From assembly GCF_018401815.1 (NCBI RefSeq), contig NZ_JAGYKG010000002.1, positions 434,001-498,000 on the forward strand: 64,000 nt of DNA, written 5' to 3'. The DNA is from Nonlabens sp. (lineage in GTDB: Bacteria; Bacteroidota; Bacteroidia; Flavobacteriales; Flavobacteriaceae). A model generated the notes under the pieces. That model searched no databases. It was not told the origin of the DNA and saw nothing but the letters and a program-made list of their open reading frames with translations. Every line of letters begins with the position of its first letter. The stretch's first letter is position 1. The translations under genes were made by a program, and so were the position numbers. This document shows, piece by piece, positions 18,468 through 28,474 of the stretch.

Positions 18468-21440
18468 GTGAGAATAGTTATTTCCATCTTTCTGCTGCTT
18501 CTAGCCCTTCCTGTTGTGTCACAAAATCAAGCCGATTGGTGGTTTTTTGGTTCTAATGCTGGAATTGATTTTAACACCGGCGTTCCTGTACCTAATAACA
18601 TAGGACAATTAAATACTATTGAAGGCTGCTCGGCTATTTCAGACGCCTGCGGTAGCTTACTCTTTTATACCGATGGTAGTAGCATCTGGGATCGCAATCA
18701 CCTAGTAATGCCAAATGGTAATGGATTATTTGGAAACCCCTCCAGCACACAGTCTGCAATTGTGATTCCGTTACCTAACAACCCCGATCTCTATTATGTG
18801 TTTTCCATTTCCATAGGTGCTACCACTGGCCTGTATTATTCGGTTGTAGACATGAATTTAAATAATGGGACTGGGGATGTTATTGTTACCCAAAAAAACA
18901 TCAACTTATTAGCTAACAGTACTGAAAAGTTATTTGCAGCAGTTGCAGCAAATGGTCAAGACGCATGGATCGTCACTTATGCTGAAAGTATTCCAGGTAG
19001 TTTAAGTTTTAATCAGTTTTACGCTTTTAAACTAACGCCCAATGGGATGGATTTGTCTGCCAGTGTAAATTCTCTCAGTCAGGCAACTCGCACTACAGAT
19101 AAGCGGGGTTATTTAAAAGTATCTCCTGATGGCTCAAAAGTAGCCATGATGACTCAATTATATGTGGATACGAGCATCCCAGATGAATCTGGTGTAGGTG
19201 CCTGGTTATTTGATTTTGACAACCGTACCGGTTTCGTCAATAATCCGGTAAGGATGAATTTTCCTGCCGGCTATCAAGCTTATGGAACAGAGTTTTCCTT
19301 GGACTCTAGACTGGTGTATGTGGATCTCAATACACTAGGAAGTGGTCTTGTAGCTGCCGAACGACTGTTGTTACAATACAATACCACAACCCCTAATTTT
19401 GAAAACAATCCGATAGTGATCTATCAAAGTGATTCCGCCGATGCTACTGATGACGTGGCACGTGGTGCGTTACAAATTGCTCCTGACAATAAGATCTACT
19501 ACTCCCGAGATGAGCAAGAATGGCTTGCAGTAATCAACAACCCTAATAACATAGGTGCCTTATGTAACTTTCAATACAACGGCCTGTCATTAACCCCAGG
19601 GACAAATAGCAATGAAGGGTTGCCTCCTTTTTACAATGCGTTTTTCAATCCATCATTTTCTGTCAATGAAGGTTGTAGCAATACCACCACACAATTCATT
19701 GCAGACGAAATAGCCACTTGTCCTAATAGCTCCGTTAGTTGGGATTTTGGAGATGTTGCCAGTGGTGCAGCTAATAGTTCTACACTGATCAACCCTACTC
19801 ATATCTATACCAATGCTGGAACCTATACGGTGAATCTTGTTTTGACAACTCCCACAGGTATTTTTAATTCCAGCCGCATTGTGCAGATAGTCGATACTCC
19901 TTATACTAATACCGTTAATAACATAAGCATATGCGATGATAGTTCCAATGACGGCATCGCACCCATAGACTTTACTGCTACAAGAATTAACGCCTTAGGT
20001 GTTCAAAACCCTAACAACTTTGAAGTCACTATTCATTCTAGTCTACAAGATGCGGTAACTGATTTTAATTCCATAGCTGATAACGATCAGGTTGCTAGCG
20101 GCACTTATTTTTTAAGAATCGATAGTCGATTGTCAAATGGTTGTTTTGTAACTACCTCTTTTGACGTGATTATTCATGCACTTCCTGTAGCATTGATGGT
20201 AGATGATTTGATCTTGTGTGACGATTTTAGTAACGATGGGATAGAATCATTTGATTTAGATCTTGCAGCCATTCAAGGTTTAGGGACTCAAGACCCTGTG
20301 CTAGTGAACTATTCCTTTTACAGGTTTCAAAATGAAGCAGATGTGAGACAGAACCCCATTAGCTCCCCTTATGACAATACTATGGCTCAAGAAGAAATCT
20401 TTATACGTTATGAAAATGTGAACAACACCACTTGCTATGAAGTTGTTTCTTTTCATCTTCATGTCATCGCACAACCCCTAATTCCTGTGATAAATGATGT
20501 GAGCATTTGTGATGATGAATCTAGAGATTTAGTAGAAGTTTTTGATTTGAATTCTTTGATAACCTCTATTCAAAATACACAACCTGGAAATCTTATAACC
20601 ACCTTTCACAGCTCACAACAAGATGCAGAATTAGATGACAATCCCTTAAACACTTCTTATACGAATACCATGAATCAAGAAGTTATATGGATACGCCTAG
20701 AGAACAATGACCTGGCCATTTGTTATGATGTACAGCCATTGCGTTTAGAAGTGTTTCCAAAACCTATAGTGACTACTACTGCCGACTTCTCCAAATGTAT
20801 CAACGAAGAGGGAATTATTGAGGCAACTCCGGGTTTTGACACTTATTTGTGGGATACTGGAGCAACTACATCCAGTATTCGTATTACTGATGAGGGAACC
20901 TATACCGTGCTTATAACAGATCAAAACGGCTGTGAAGATAGCAGCTCCACAACAGTGACCAATTTCCAGACCACTCAGATTGTCGCGGTAGAAGTTGAGC
21001 AATTTACTTTAAGATCTAACCGCATTGAAGTGTCCGTTATCGGAGATGGCCCCTTTGAATACAGCATTGATAATTTTATTTTTCAAGAAAGTAACGTTTT
21101 TACCGATTTACTGCCAGGTTATTACACGGTTTATATACGAGATGTAAATGGCTGCGACCTAGTAACCGCCCCAGCAACCATTATCGCTGCACCACCTTAT
21201 TTCACTCCTAATGAAGACGGATTCCACGACTACTGGCAAGTAACCGCGATTGAAACTGAGCCCAATGCACAGATTTATATTTTTGATCGTTTTGGAAAAC
21301 TTTTAAAACAAATAAGTCCATTAGGACCGGGATGGGACGGAATGTATCAAGGTAACCCGATGCCTAGTACTGATTATTGGTACTTGGTGGAATTAATAGA
21401 TGGCCGCAGTTTTAAGGGGCATTTCTCTCTCAAAAGATAA
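18468..21440 (+). CDS. large secreted T9SS protein with PKD domain, three repeats and type B sorting domain
   Basis: A 990-residue exported protein starting at GTG 18468. Residues 1-19 are a signal peptide (ISIFLLLLALPVVSQ). Residues about 20-395 resemble the start of the partial protein at 1-523 and may form a beta-propeller. A PKD domain covers about 397-465 (SSVSWDFGDVASGA, HIYTNAGTYTVNL). Three repeats open with C-D-D near 488, 583 and 681 and are related to the seven in 2496-6182. An Ig-like segment (TYLWDTGATTSSI) follows. The final 83 residues (PPYFTPNEDGFHDYW to GHFSLKR) are a gliding-motility-type sorting domain almost the same as that of the lectin protein. Both proteins should reach the surface through T9SS. 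It probably serves adhesion or polymer binding; no enzyme motif is seen. Confidence 0.88.
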   Translation: MRIVISIFLLLLALPVVSQNQADWWFFGSNAGIDFNTGVPVPNNIGQLNTIEGCSAISDACGSLLFYTDGSSIWDRNHLVMPNGNGLFGNPSSTQSAIVIPLPNNPDLYYVFSISIGATTGLYYSVVDMNLNNGTGDVIVTQKNINLLANSTEKLFAAVAANGQDAWIVTYAESIPGSLSFNQFYAFKLTPNGMDLSASVNSLSQATRTTDKRGYLKVSPDGSKVAMMTQLYVDTSIPDESGVGAWLFDFDNRTGFVNNPVRMNFPAGYQAYGTEFSLDSRLVYVDLNTLGSGLVAAERLLLQYNTTTPNFENNPIVIYQSDSADATDDVARGALQIAPDNKIYYSRDEQEWLAVINNPNNIGALCNFQYNGLSLTPGTNSNEGLPPFYNAFFNPSFSVNEGCSNTTTQFIADEIATCPNSSVSWDFGDVASGAANSSTLINPTHIYTNAGTYTVNLVLTTPTGIFNSSRIVQIVDTPYTNTVNNISICDDSSNDGIAPIDFTATRINALGVQNPNNFEVTIHSSLQDAVTDFNSIADNDQVASGTYFLRIDSRLSNGCFVTTSFDVIIHALPVALMVDDLILCDDFSNDGIESFDLDLAAIQGLGTQDPVLVNYSFYRFQNEADVRQNPISSPYDNTMAQEEIFIRYENVNNTTCYEVVSFHLHVIAQPLIPVINDVSICDDESRDLVEVFDLNSLITSIQNTQPGNLITTFHSSQQDAELDDNPLNTSYTNTMNQEVIWIRLENNDLAICYDVQPLRLEVFPKPIVTTTADFSKCINEEGIIEATPGFDTYLWDTGATTSSIRITDEGTYTVLITDQNGCEDSSSTTVTNFQTTQIVAVEVEQFTLRSNRIEVSVIGDGPFEYSIDNFIFQESNVFTDLLPGYYTVYIRDVNGCDLVTAPATIIAAPPYFTPNEDGFHDYWQVTAIETEPNAQIYIFDRFGKLLKQISPLGPGWDGMYQGNPMPSTDYWYLVELIDGRSFKGHFSLKR

Positions 21441-21466
21441 TCAAGTAGTTGGTATTATTTTAACCT

Positions 21467-21482
21467 CGCTTTCGCGAAAGCG
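21467..21482. repeat. iterated palindrome copy 5 (upstream of uvrB)
   Basis: Exact CGCTTTCGCGAAAGCG, ending 29 bases before the preferred uvrB ATG, inside the presumed promoter region. Confidence 0.95.
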
Positions 21483-21511
21483 GAATGCTAAAAAACCTAT
21501 TTTTACCGTTC

Positions 21512-23512
21512 ATGGAATTTAATATTGTATCAGAATTTTCTCCTACTGGAGATCAACCGCAAGCGATCAAAAAGCTTATCAGTGGAATCGAAGCTAATGA
21601 AAAATATCAAACACTTCTGGGGGTTACTGGAAGTGGTAAGACCTTTACGGCTGCAAATGTAATACAAGGTGTGCAAAAACCAACCTTGGTACTTTGTCAC
21701 AACAAAACATTAGCAGCTCAATTGTATTCTGAATTTAAAGACTTTTTTCCAAATAATGCAGTGGAATATTTTGTTTCCTATTATGATTATTATCAGCCGG
21801 AAGCATTTATACCATCCTCAGGAACTTATATTGAGAAAGACCTTTCTATTAATGAAGAAATAGAAAAGATGCGATTGAGTACCACTTCTTCCCTACTTTC
21901 TGGAAGAAGGGATATTATAGTAGTTGCCTCAGTTTCCTGTCTGTATGGTATTGGAAACCCTGTCGAGTTTCAAAAAAATGTTGTCAGAATCAAAAAAGAC
22001 GAGGTAATTGCTAGAACAGCATTACTTCATAAATTAGTGCAATCCTTATACTCCAGAACCACTGCAGAATTTAATAGAGGTAATTTTAGGATAAAAGGAG
22101 ATACCCTAGATGTATATCCTAGTTATGCAGATACTGCATTTAGAATTCATTTTTTTGGAGATGAAATAGAAGAAATTGAGCGTTTTGATCCAGTGAATGG
22201 AAGCGTATTAGAACGCTTTGATCAAATTACGATCTATCCAGCAAATATGTTTGTGACTTCTCCAGACATTCTACAAGGTGCCATACATGCTATCCAAGAA
22301 GACTTAGTAAAACAAATCGATTACTTCAAAGAAATAGGAAAACCATTAGAAGCTAAACGACTGCAAGAAAGAACCGAATTTGACTTAGAAATGATTAGAG
22401 AACTGGGCTACTGCTCTGGTATTGAAAATTACAGTCGTTATCTTGACGGTCGTCAACCCGGTACAAGACCTTTTTGCTTACTGGACTTTTTTCCAGCAGA
22501 CTTTCTTATGATTATTGATGAAAGTCATGTGAGCGTTCCTCAAGTAGGCGCTATGTATGGCGGGGATAGGTCTCGAAAAGAGAATTTAGTAGATTATGGG
22601 TTTCGCCTGCCAGCTGCTATGGACAACCGTCCACTAAAATTTGAGGAATTTGAAGCGATGCAAAATCAAGTTCTTTACGTAAGTGCTACACCTGCAGATT
22701 ATGAGTTGGCTAAAAGTGAAGGGGTTGTTGTAGAACAAATCATAAGACCTACAGGACTATTAGATCCCGTTATCGAAGTGCGCCCAAGTCAGAATCAAAT
22801 AGATGATCTTGTAGAAGAAATACGATTGAGAGAAGAACGTGACGAACGCGTACTAATCACCACACTTACCAAACGCATGGCAGAAGAACTGACCAAATAC
22901 CTAACTCGTATCAATGTCAGGTGCCGCTATATTCACAGCGATGTAGACACTTTAGAGCGTGTAGAAATTTTGTCAGACTTGCGCCATGGAATTTTTGATG
23001 TATTAATAGGAGTCAATTTATTAAGAGAAGGCCTCGATTTACCAGAGGTATCTTTGGTTGCCATTTTGGATGCGGATAAGGAAGGTTTTTTGCGTAATCA
23101 ACGTTCACTTACACAAACTATAGGACGTGCCGCACGTAATATTAATGGACTTGCGATTCTTTACGCAGATAAAATTACCGCTAGCATGCAAAAAACCATT
23201 GATCAAACCGATTACCGTCGTTCCAAACAAATTGCCTATAATGAGACAAATGGTTTAAAGCCTATGGCAATAAAGAAAAAATTAGAAACAGCTCTATATC
23301 AAAAAAAAGCAGCTGCTTATGCTTTGGAAGATGTACTTACATTAAAAGCGGCAGAGGAAGAAGCGGGATACTTATCTAAAGCAGAATTAGAGAAAAAAAT
23401 ACGCAATACTCGTAAAATGATGGAAAAAGCGGCTAAAGAATTAGACTTTATGGAAGCCGCAAGACTGCGAGATCAAATTAAAATGATGCAAGAAAAAGTG
23501 AAAGACGTTTAA
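21512..23512 (+). CDS. uvrB: excinuclease ABC subunit B
   Basis: A 666-residue DNA-repair helicase-like ATPase that, with UvrA, loads on damaged DNA and recruits UvrC. Visible are the Q-motif FSPTGDQPQAI, Walker A LLGVTGSGKTFTAANVI, the damage-clamping beta-hairpin region YYDYYQPEAFIPSSGTYIEK, DESHVSVPQ (Walker B), SATPADYE, the helicase motif GRAARNINGLAILYAD, and a C-terminal UVR domain (KAAKELDFMEAARLRDQIK). The frame opens at an ATG at 21485, but family members begin MxFxIVSEFSPTGDQPQAI, so ATG 21512 is preferred. TATTTTTA at 21498-21505 (one base off consensus) may be the promoter. Confidence 0.95.
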   Translation: MEFNIVSEFSPTGDQPQAIKKLISGIEANEKYQTLLGVTGSGKTFTAANVIQGVQKPTLVLCHNKTLAAQLYSEFKDFFPNNAVEYFVSYYDYYQPEAFIPSSGTYIEKDLSINEEIEKMRLSTTSSLLSGRRDIIVVASVSCLYGIGNPVEFQKNVVRIKKDEVIARTALLHKLVQSLYSRTTAEFNRGNFRIKGDTLDVYPSYADTAFRIHFFGDEIEEIERFDPVNGSVLERFDQITIYPANMFVTSPDILQGAIHAIQEDLVKQIDYFKEIGKPLEAKRLQERTEFDLEMIRELGYCSGIENYSRYLDGRQPGTRPFCLLDFFPADFLMIIDESHVSVPQVGAMYGGDRSRKENLVDYGFRLPAAMDNRPLKFEEFEAMQNQVLYVSATPADYELAKSEGVVVEQIIRPTGLLDPVIEVRPSQNQIDDLVEEIRLREERDERVLITTLTKRMAEELTKYLTRINVRCRYIHSDVDTLERVEILSDLRHGIFDVLIGVNLLREGLDLPEVSLVAILDADKEGFLRNQRSLTQTIGRAARNINGLAILYADKITASMQKTIDQTDYRRSKQIAYNETNGLKPMAIKKKLETALYQKKAAAYALEDVLTLKAAEEEAGYLSKAELEKKIRNTRKMMEKAAKELDFMEAARLRDQIKMMQEKVKDV

Positions 23513-23722
23513 AATCAGCACTTCTGTATCCTGATATTAAAATGATGCCAGGAGTTATGATAATTGATTTGACGAGTTTTATAGCCGATCAACGTTTCTT
23601 TTAGACTATAAGCTCTAATAATCGATTAAAATTGTTTTAAACCTTAATAATGAGAATGTTACACGTTATATCTTATTCTAAGAGGTACCTTGTGGTAGTA
23701 TTAGTTAACTAATTATACTATC

Positions 23723-25084
23723 ATGTTCAATTCATATTACAGCATCGTTATTGGTACATTTTTTAGTTCTATTTCTTTTGCCCAAGTCGGTATAGGAACT
23801 TCAACACCGACCTCTGATCTAGAAATAGTTTCTAAAACGACACTTGGACCTGGAGAGTTTAATGGAATTATTATTCCTAAAGTAGCCGTTCTTCCTACAC
23901 CAACAACTGACCAAAAAGGACTCATTTTATATTTGGAAAGCGGCACTGACTCGGAAGGTTTTTATTTTTTTAATGGTTCATCTTTTCAAAATCTTTCAGA
24001 TAACGCAATAAACACACCTGCCTTTTATAAAATTGGAACTTTTGTACCCGCTACTAATACGACTGAAAATGTGCAGAGAGAAGGCAATATAAATATAGGG
24101 GGAAGCTTAAGTACCGGTAAATTAAATATTGAAATTGAATCTACAGACCCCGTAGCAACAAGAACGGCATTACGTATAGATAATTCCAATGTAAGTACCA
24201 GTCTTACTGCAACTTATGCTATATATTCTGAAAATACCAGTAGTACAACAGGAAATAAATACGGTATAAAGAATGATGTTTCTAGTGACGGTATTGGTGA
24301 TCATATTGGAATTGAAAATAAAGTGTATGACAGCGGATCTGCAACAACTTCATTAACTGGAATCAATAATGATGTTGGCACAACAAATGGAACGAGCAGT
24401 ATTAACTATGGTTTACGCTCTGAAATAGGTAGTGCTAATTCACGTGGTACTAATTATGCCATCTACGCCTATGCTCAACACGGCACAACTACTACAGACC
24501 CGTCATACTCGGGCTATTTTAGAGGAGATCGTTTTGCAATAAGAAATGAAGAGGACAGTGACGGCTATGAAATGCCAACTTTATCTGGTACAGCAGGACA
24601 AGTCCTCACTATTGACGGAACTGGCGTAGCAAACTGGGAGGATTTAGAGGCAAATAAATCCATTGTAAGAGGCCATTTAGGAACTCTTTGGCAATCATCT
24701 ACAGGATCTTCAAATCCGGGTGATTATTTAAAAATTCCGTTTGATCATGATCCAATTGATACTAAAAATGAATTTGATACTACTACTAATAGATTTACCG
24801 CAGCTCAAACTGGTTACTACATGGTAAGTATTCAGGTTAGTTCTAATGACTTTGATGGAGATTCAACACATGGATTGGCTATTTACAAAGGGGTAAGCCT
24901 TGTTTCTTTAGACCTAAAACAACATACCAATTTTGGATCAACCTCACAAGATCGAATCAATAGGTCGTTGACTGATATTATACATCTCAATGCAGGAGAG
25001 TTTCTAGAATTTAGATTCAATGATAATTTCGCCACATTTGATGGGAGTAGTGAAAAAAATTATTTTACTATTTATCAACTATGA
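23723..25084 (+). CDS. secreted surface protein with C1q-like C-terminal domain
   Basis: A 453-residue exported protein. Residues 1-20 are a signal peptide ending SISFAQ, directly followed by VGIGTSTPTSDLEI, the usual opening of flavobacterial tail-fibre-like or Chlorovibrio-type surface proteins. The middle is Thr/Ser/Asn/Gly-rich with loose repeats. The last about 140 residues (from RGHLGTLWQSSTG, through FTAAQTGYYMVSIQV to FATFDGSS) have the pattern of a C1q/TNF-like jelly roll, which usually trimerises and binds ligands. No T9SS sorting domain is seen. Function is unknown; a role in surface attachment is inferred. Confidence 0.7.
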   Translation: MFNSYYSIVIGTFFSSISFAQVGIGTSTPTSDLEIVSKTTLGPGEFNGIIIPKVAVLPTPTTDQKGLILYLESGTDSEGFYFFNGSSFQNLSDNAINTPAFYKIGTFVPATNTTENVQREGNINIGGSLSTGKLNIEIESTDPVATRTALRIDNSNVSTSLTATYAIYSENTSSTTGNKYGIKNDVSSDGIGDHIGIENKVYDSGSATTSLTGINNDVGTTNGTSSINYGLRSEIGSANSRGTNYAIYAYAQHGTTTTDPSYSGYFRGDRFAIRNEEDSDGYEMPTLSGTAGQVLTIDGTGVANWEDLEANKSIVRGHLGTLWQSSTGSSNPGDYLKIPFDHDPIDTKNEFDTTTNRFTAAQTGYYMVSIQVSSNDFDGDSTHGLAIYKGVSLVSLDLKQHTNFGSTSQDRINRSLTDIIHLNAGEFLEFRFNDNFATFDGSSEKNYFTIYQL

Positions 25085-25218
25085 AATCCTTATAACAAAA
25101 GAGGTCAAGACCGTCTTAAAAAATAGTCTTTTGACGTATTGATAAAAAAGAGAAGTCTCGTAGTTGGGAATAATGCAGCTTTAAACTTCATTATAACACT
25201 TTTTAACATCATAACTTT

Positions 25219-25226
25219 TATCTTTG
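25219..25226 (+). promoter_or_regulatory. TAnnTTTG promoter element for the lipoprotein-MscS pair
   Basis: TATCTTTG. The TTG at 25224 that opens a longer frame is the last three bases of this element, so the ATG at 25242 is the real start. Confidence 0.65.
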
Positions 25227-25241
25227 AAAAAATTTTGTTTC

Positions 25242-26159
25242 ATGAAATATGTTCGGCTAGTTGCTCTTATTTTGGTAGTTCAATCCTGTAACACCAAAGT
25301 TTCTATAGAAAAAGACGGTAAAACTAGCATCGGTGAAGATCTTACGGCACAATTGGAAGACCGAGAACTCTCTCAAGAATTTAAAGATTATTGGTATAGC
25401 GGTACTGCGGAAATCTCTAGCTATGAATTAAGTCAAGCCAGATATGGAGAAATGAGAGAGGGATCAGCCGTTATGATATTTGTTACAGAACCTTTTGATA
25501 AAAATAACCAGATCAAAGCAGATCAAAATCAACCAAGCAACAGACCTGTACTCAAACTAAATGCTACTAGAAATTTTAATACAGGGATCTACCCGTACCG
25601 TATTATGAGCAGTACTTTTTTACCACTTGATAAAAAAGATAATGCTGTTAAAATTGCTACTTCTATTCAAGAATGGTGCGGACATACTTACATGCAACTC
25701 AATCAAGGTGGAGCGCATTATGATGTAATACTTCACTCCTATTTTCAAAGTGAAGGCAATAAGAAGTTTAAAGTAGCTAACGTGTTCACCGAAAATCAGC
25801 TAGCCATTCAATTGAGGTTAAACCCAAAAGAAATGCCTGTAGGTGAACTGCAAATGATACCGAGCACTGAATACTTGAGATTAAAGCATATACCAACAAA
25901 ACCTTATGATGTGGTTGCTAAATTAAGCGAGATCACAGACGGGTATTTATACAGTGTCCAATTTATTGAACTTGGAAGAACCATAGCCTTTAAAACAGAA
26001 AAAGAATTTCCTTTCCGAATTTTATCTTGGATGGATCGTTATAAAGATGGCGCTACTCCAATGGTTTCTACTGGAACACTTAAAAAAACCATAACAACTC
26101 CTTATTGGAGACAGAATTCAAATAAAGATGCTGTCATGAGAGATAGCCTAGGATTATGA
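25242..26159 (+). CDS. conserved flavobacterial lipoprotein (sometimes labelled Maf in error)
   Basis: A 305-residue lipoprotein: MKYVRLVALILVVQSC gives a lipobox with Cys 16. The mature protein contains EFKDYWYSGTAEISSYEL, RYGEMREGSAVMIFVTEPF and ATSIQEWCGHTYMQLN. I recall this family as septum formation inhibitor Maf in automatic annotation, but nothing of the Maf nucleotide pyrophosphatase is present, so I regard that name as wrong. The function is unknown. The stop overlaps the MscS-like ATG (ATGA), indicating co-expression and perhaps a joint envelope role. The start is ATG 25242, since the upstream TTG belongs to a promoter. Confidence 0.7.
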   Translation: MKYVRLVALILVVQSCNTKVSIEKDGKTSIGEDLTAQLEDRELSQEFKDYWYSGTAEISSYELSQARYGEMREGSAVMIFVTEPFDKNNQIKADQNQPSNRPVLKLNATRNFNTGIYPYRIMSSTFLPLDKKDNAVKIATSIQEWCGHTYMQLNQGGAHYDVILHSYFQSEGNKKFKVANVFTENQLAIQLRLNPKEMPVGELQMIPSTEYLRLKHIPTKPYDVVAKLSEITDGYLYSVQFIELGRTIAFKTEKEFPFRILSWMDRYKDGATPMVSTGTLKKTITTPYWRQNSNKDAVMRDSLGL

Positions 26160-26707
26160 GCGATTTCTTTTTAAAATCAGAAGTAATACTTACCCTGTCA
26201 TTACTGCTTTGTACCTTTATTATTCACCGTTTTATTATCTGGAGCGCTTTAAAGTTTTCCAAAAAAGTTTCTAGATCAGAATTGCGTAAGCAATATTTAA
26301 ACCGGTATACAGGTTATGTTTTGTGGAGCATTTGCGCCATAAGCATTATACTTGTTTGGGGCTATGCAACCGAAGGATTTTGGGTCGCATTAGGATCTAC
26401 ATTTGCTGTTGTAGGTGTGGCTTTATTTGCTAACTGGAGCATACTAAGTAATATTACCGCTAGCTTTATACTCTACTTTACATTTCCCTTTAAAATAGGC
26501 GATCGCATCCGTATCCACGATAAAGACCTACCCGTAACCGCTATTATTAGTGATATAAAAGGTTTTTACACCTTACTTATTACAGATGAAGGCGAAATCA
26601 TTACTTATCCTAATAATATGTTACTTCAAAAAGGAGTTTCTATACTACACGAGAAAAAAGAATCTATATTTGACACTCCTGAGGAAGATGTAGATCGAAC
26701 CATATAG
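26156..26707 (+). CDS. small MscS-family mechanosensitive channel protein
   Basis: A 183-residue inner-membrane protein with three hydrophobic helices, about residues 8-27, 52-70 and 75-105. The last contains the pore-like A/G-rich stretch ALGSTFAVVGVALFANWSILSNI, followed by the MscS beta domain start FPFKIGDRIRIHDKDLPVTA and the segment TDEGEIITYPNNMLLQKGV. The C-terminal alpha/beta cage domain of full MscS is missing, as in the short variants common in Bacteroidota. It is translationally coupled to the lipoprotein upstream. Confidence 0.85.
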   Translation: MSDFFLKSEVILTLSLLLCTFIIHRFIIWSALKFSKKVSRSELRKQYLNRYTGYVLWSICAISIILVWGYATEGFWVALGSTFAVVGVALFANWSILSNITASFILYFTFPFKIGDRIRIHDKDLPVTAIISDIKGFYTLLITDEGEIITYPNNMLLQKGVSILHEKKESIFDTPEEDVDRTI

Positions 26708-26731
26708 TTAAAAGATAAAAAGAAATACTCG

Positions 26732-27055
26732 ATGGACTTAAGTGACCAACTTAAAAACCTTTTCCCAGAACACGACTTTAAAGAAGAAGAGCAACCAGAA
26801 AAAAGTAATCTGTGGCTACAAGATCAACCTTTGGAATGTAAATTTGAAAAGCGCAAAGGAAAAATTAATACAGTGATTGATGGATACACAGGAGCTAGTA
26901 AAGACTTTAAAATTCTTGCTAAAGAATTAAAAACCCAGCTGGGTGTTGGTGGAAGTTTTAAAAATGACCAAGTCATTATTCAAGGTGATTACCGCGATCG
27001 GATTATGGAAATGCTTAAAGAAAAGGGATTTAAAGTAAAACGAGTTGGTGGGTAA
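26732..27055 (+). CDS. SUI1/eIF1-like (YciH) translation factor
   Basis: A 107-residue protein with an acidic N-terminal tail of about 30 residues and a SUI1 domain: KFEKRKGKINTVIDGY, LKTQLGVGGSFKNDQVIIQGD and ending GFKVKRVGG. The pattern L-G-x-G-G-S-x-K is the hallmark of bacterial YciH and archaeal aSUI1. Members bind the 30S subunit and may influence start-site choice; the bacterial role is not settled. It follows the MscS-like gene by 24 bp and probably shares its transcript. The gene ends just before the IS remnant. Confidence 0.88.
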   Translation: MDLSDQLKNLFPEHDFKEEEQPEKSNLWLQDQPLECKFEKRKGKINTVIDGYTGASKDFKILAKELKTQLGVGGSFKNDQVIIQGDYRDRIMEMLKEKGFKVKRVGG

Positions 27056-27114
27056 TCTAAAATCTGTGTAGTCCTAAATAAACGATACAGATTATTAAAG
27101 ATTAAATTTATTAT

Positions 27115-28190
27115 TTAAATCTCATTGAAGCTAGCTTCAATGAGATTTTTTGATTTGTACTGTTTCATTTTAAGTTTATTCTGTTCGTGCATCCGCTGTG
27201 GTGTTAGTATAGTTTGATAAATGTGGTCTTATATTATTGTAAATACCAACAGCTCTTCACCAGTCTCTTTCTTTATTTCTAAAGATTTGACTTTTTTTTT
27301 GCTACATCAAACTCTTCTTGTTTGAGTATTCCGTTCACTCGTTCTGCAACTGGTTTTTCGTACTTGACTGTACTTTCAGTCATACTAGGTTTAATAGCAT
27401 GCTGTTTTAAGTAGGTTCTGGTATTTCATTAGAGCAATATTGTAACTTCTCATCAGAATGATGAATAAGTGGTTGATCTTTATACTTTCTATTATTCAAG
27501 GCCATTTCAAGAGCTTGTAGTGTTCCATTAACAGAAAGACTTGCTGAGACATTATATCCTACATGATTCTTTTGAATAAGCATCAAGTTATTAATGCTAG
27601 ATAGGATGGGTTTTCTCTAGTCCCTAAATAAGTGATATCACTAACCCATACTTGTTCTGGTTTATTAATCACCATGTTACAAACAACGTTTTTATGCTTT
27701 CTAAAGCGATGATGTGAGTCTGTGGTTATAAGGATAGATCTCTTAGGTTTTATAAGCATATGATTTCCACTGAGTATTCTAAATAATTTATCTCTTCCTA
27801 CATTTATAGCAGAGAGTTTATCTTTCAACATATGATATAGCTTTCTTAGTGCCTAGTTTAGGCATTATACATGTATAGCCCTGACTAGCTCAATAACTTG
27901 TTGTGAGATATGTTGTTTTTGAGTTCTAGACGTAATGGCTCGATAATATACCTGTCTGGGTTCAGCCTAAGTAAGTTACAGGTGGAAACTATTGTTTCTT
28001 CTTGATCTTCTTTGAAGCGTTCAATAACTCATGTGTAATTCTTCTGATAGCGATGTCATATTCTTCTCTGCCATATCAACTAGCATATCAAAGATGATTA
28101 CCTTCTATCAGCTCTTTCTGCAAGATGTTCAGCTCGAGCCTTTTGTTTTCCAAAAGTTTGACTTTTGCCTCTAGTTCTATGATTCTTTGT
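27115..28190 (-). pseudogene. IS3 transposase OrfB remnant
   Basis: Recognisable blocks in order, spread over several frames with stops between them: RQVYYRAI, KQHISQQVIELV, KLYHMLKDKLSAINVGRDKL, KPKRSILITTDSHHRFRKHK, PEQVWVSDITYLGTREN with SYLALIT (the first DDE aspartate), then AVGIYNNIRPHLSNY and, after a frameshift, TPQRMHEQNKLKMKQYKSKN. The longest intact piece is 27583-27831. The catalytic core is interrupted, so this is a dead rve-type transposase. Confidence 0.85.
27117..27148. terminator. perfect palindromic hairpin at the end of the IS orfB
   Basis: AAATCTCATTGAAG / CTTCAATGAGATTT with CTAG between, followed by T residues on the plus strand. It could end the lipoprotein-MscS-SUI1 transcript, and it overlaps the last codons of the orfB remnant on the other strand. 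Confidence 0.75.
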
Positions 28191-28419
28191 TCTGGTGTTT
28201 TGCCATGGTCACAACGGATAGGTTCTCCCAATCAAAGGTATCTATATCTTTCTTGAGCCATGTGGTAATCGCTGACCTGGCTTGAATGCCATACTTAAGG
28301 TGAGTAGACAACCTTGCCCAATTGACCAGACTCACCTCTTCGACTATTTGAAGCTTAAAAGAAAGCGAGTAGTCTTTTTGGGTTCTTTTTGCATAACCCT
28401 TCTTTACTGACTTGTTCAT
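28177..28419 (-). pseudogene. IS3 transposase OrfA remnant
   Basis: 80 codons with the OrfA helix-turn-helix start (GYAKRTQKDYSLSFKLQIVEE) and KYGIQARSAITTWLKK. The stretch between them appears scrambled by compensating frameshifts compared with normal OrfA. The upstream terminal repeat lies 15 bases beyond its start. Confidence 0.8.
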
Positions 28420-28474
28420 TACACTAAATTTTAGTGTATCGCTATTTTAGGACGGGACAATCTATAAAATAAAA

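Larger units (their letters stand above)
27065..28459 (-). mobile_element. decayed IS3-family insertion sequence
   Basis: About 1.4 kb between SUI1 and the pterin dehydratase gene. Imperfect 26-bp terminal inverted repeats are recognisable at 27065-27090 and 28434-28459 (on the outer strand TGT, then GTCCTAAA and CGATACA are shared). They are flanked by ATC at 27062-27064 and 28460-28462, a likely 3-bp target duplication. Inside lie broken orfA and orfB of the IS3 type. The element cannot move by itself. Confidence 0.85.
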
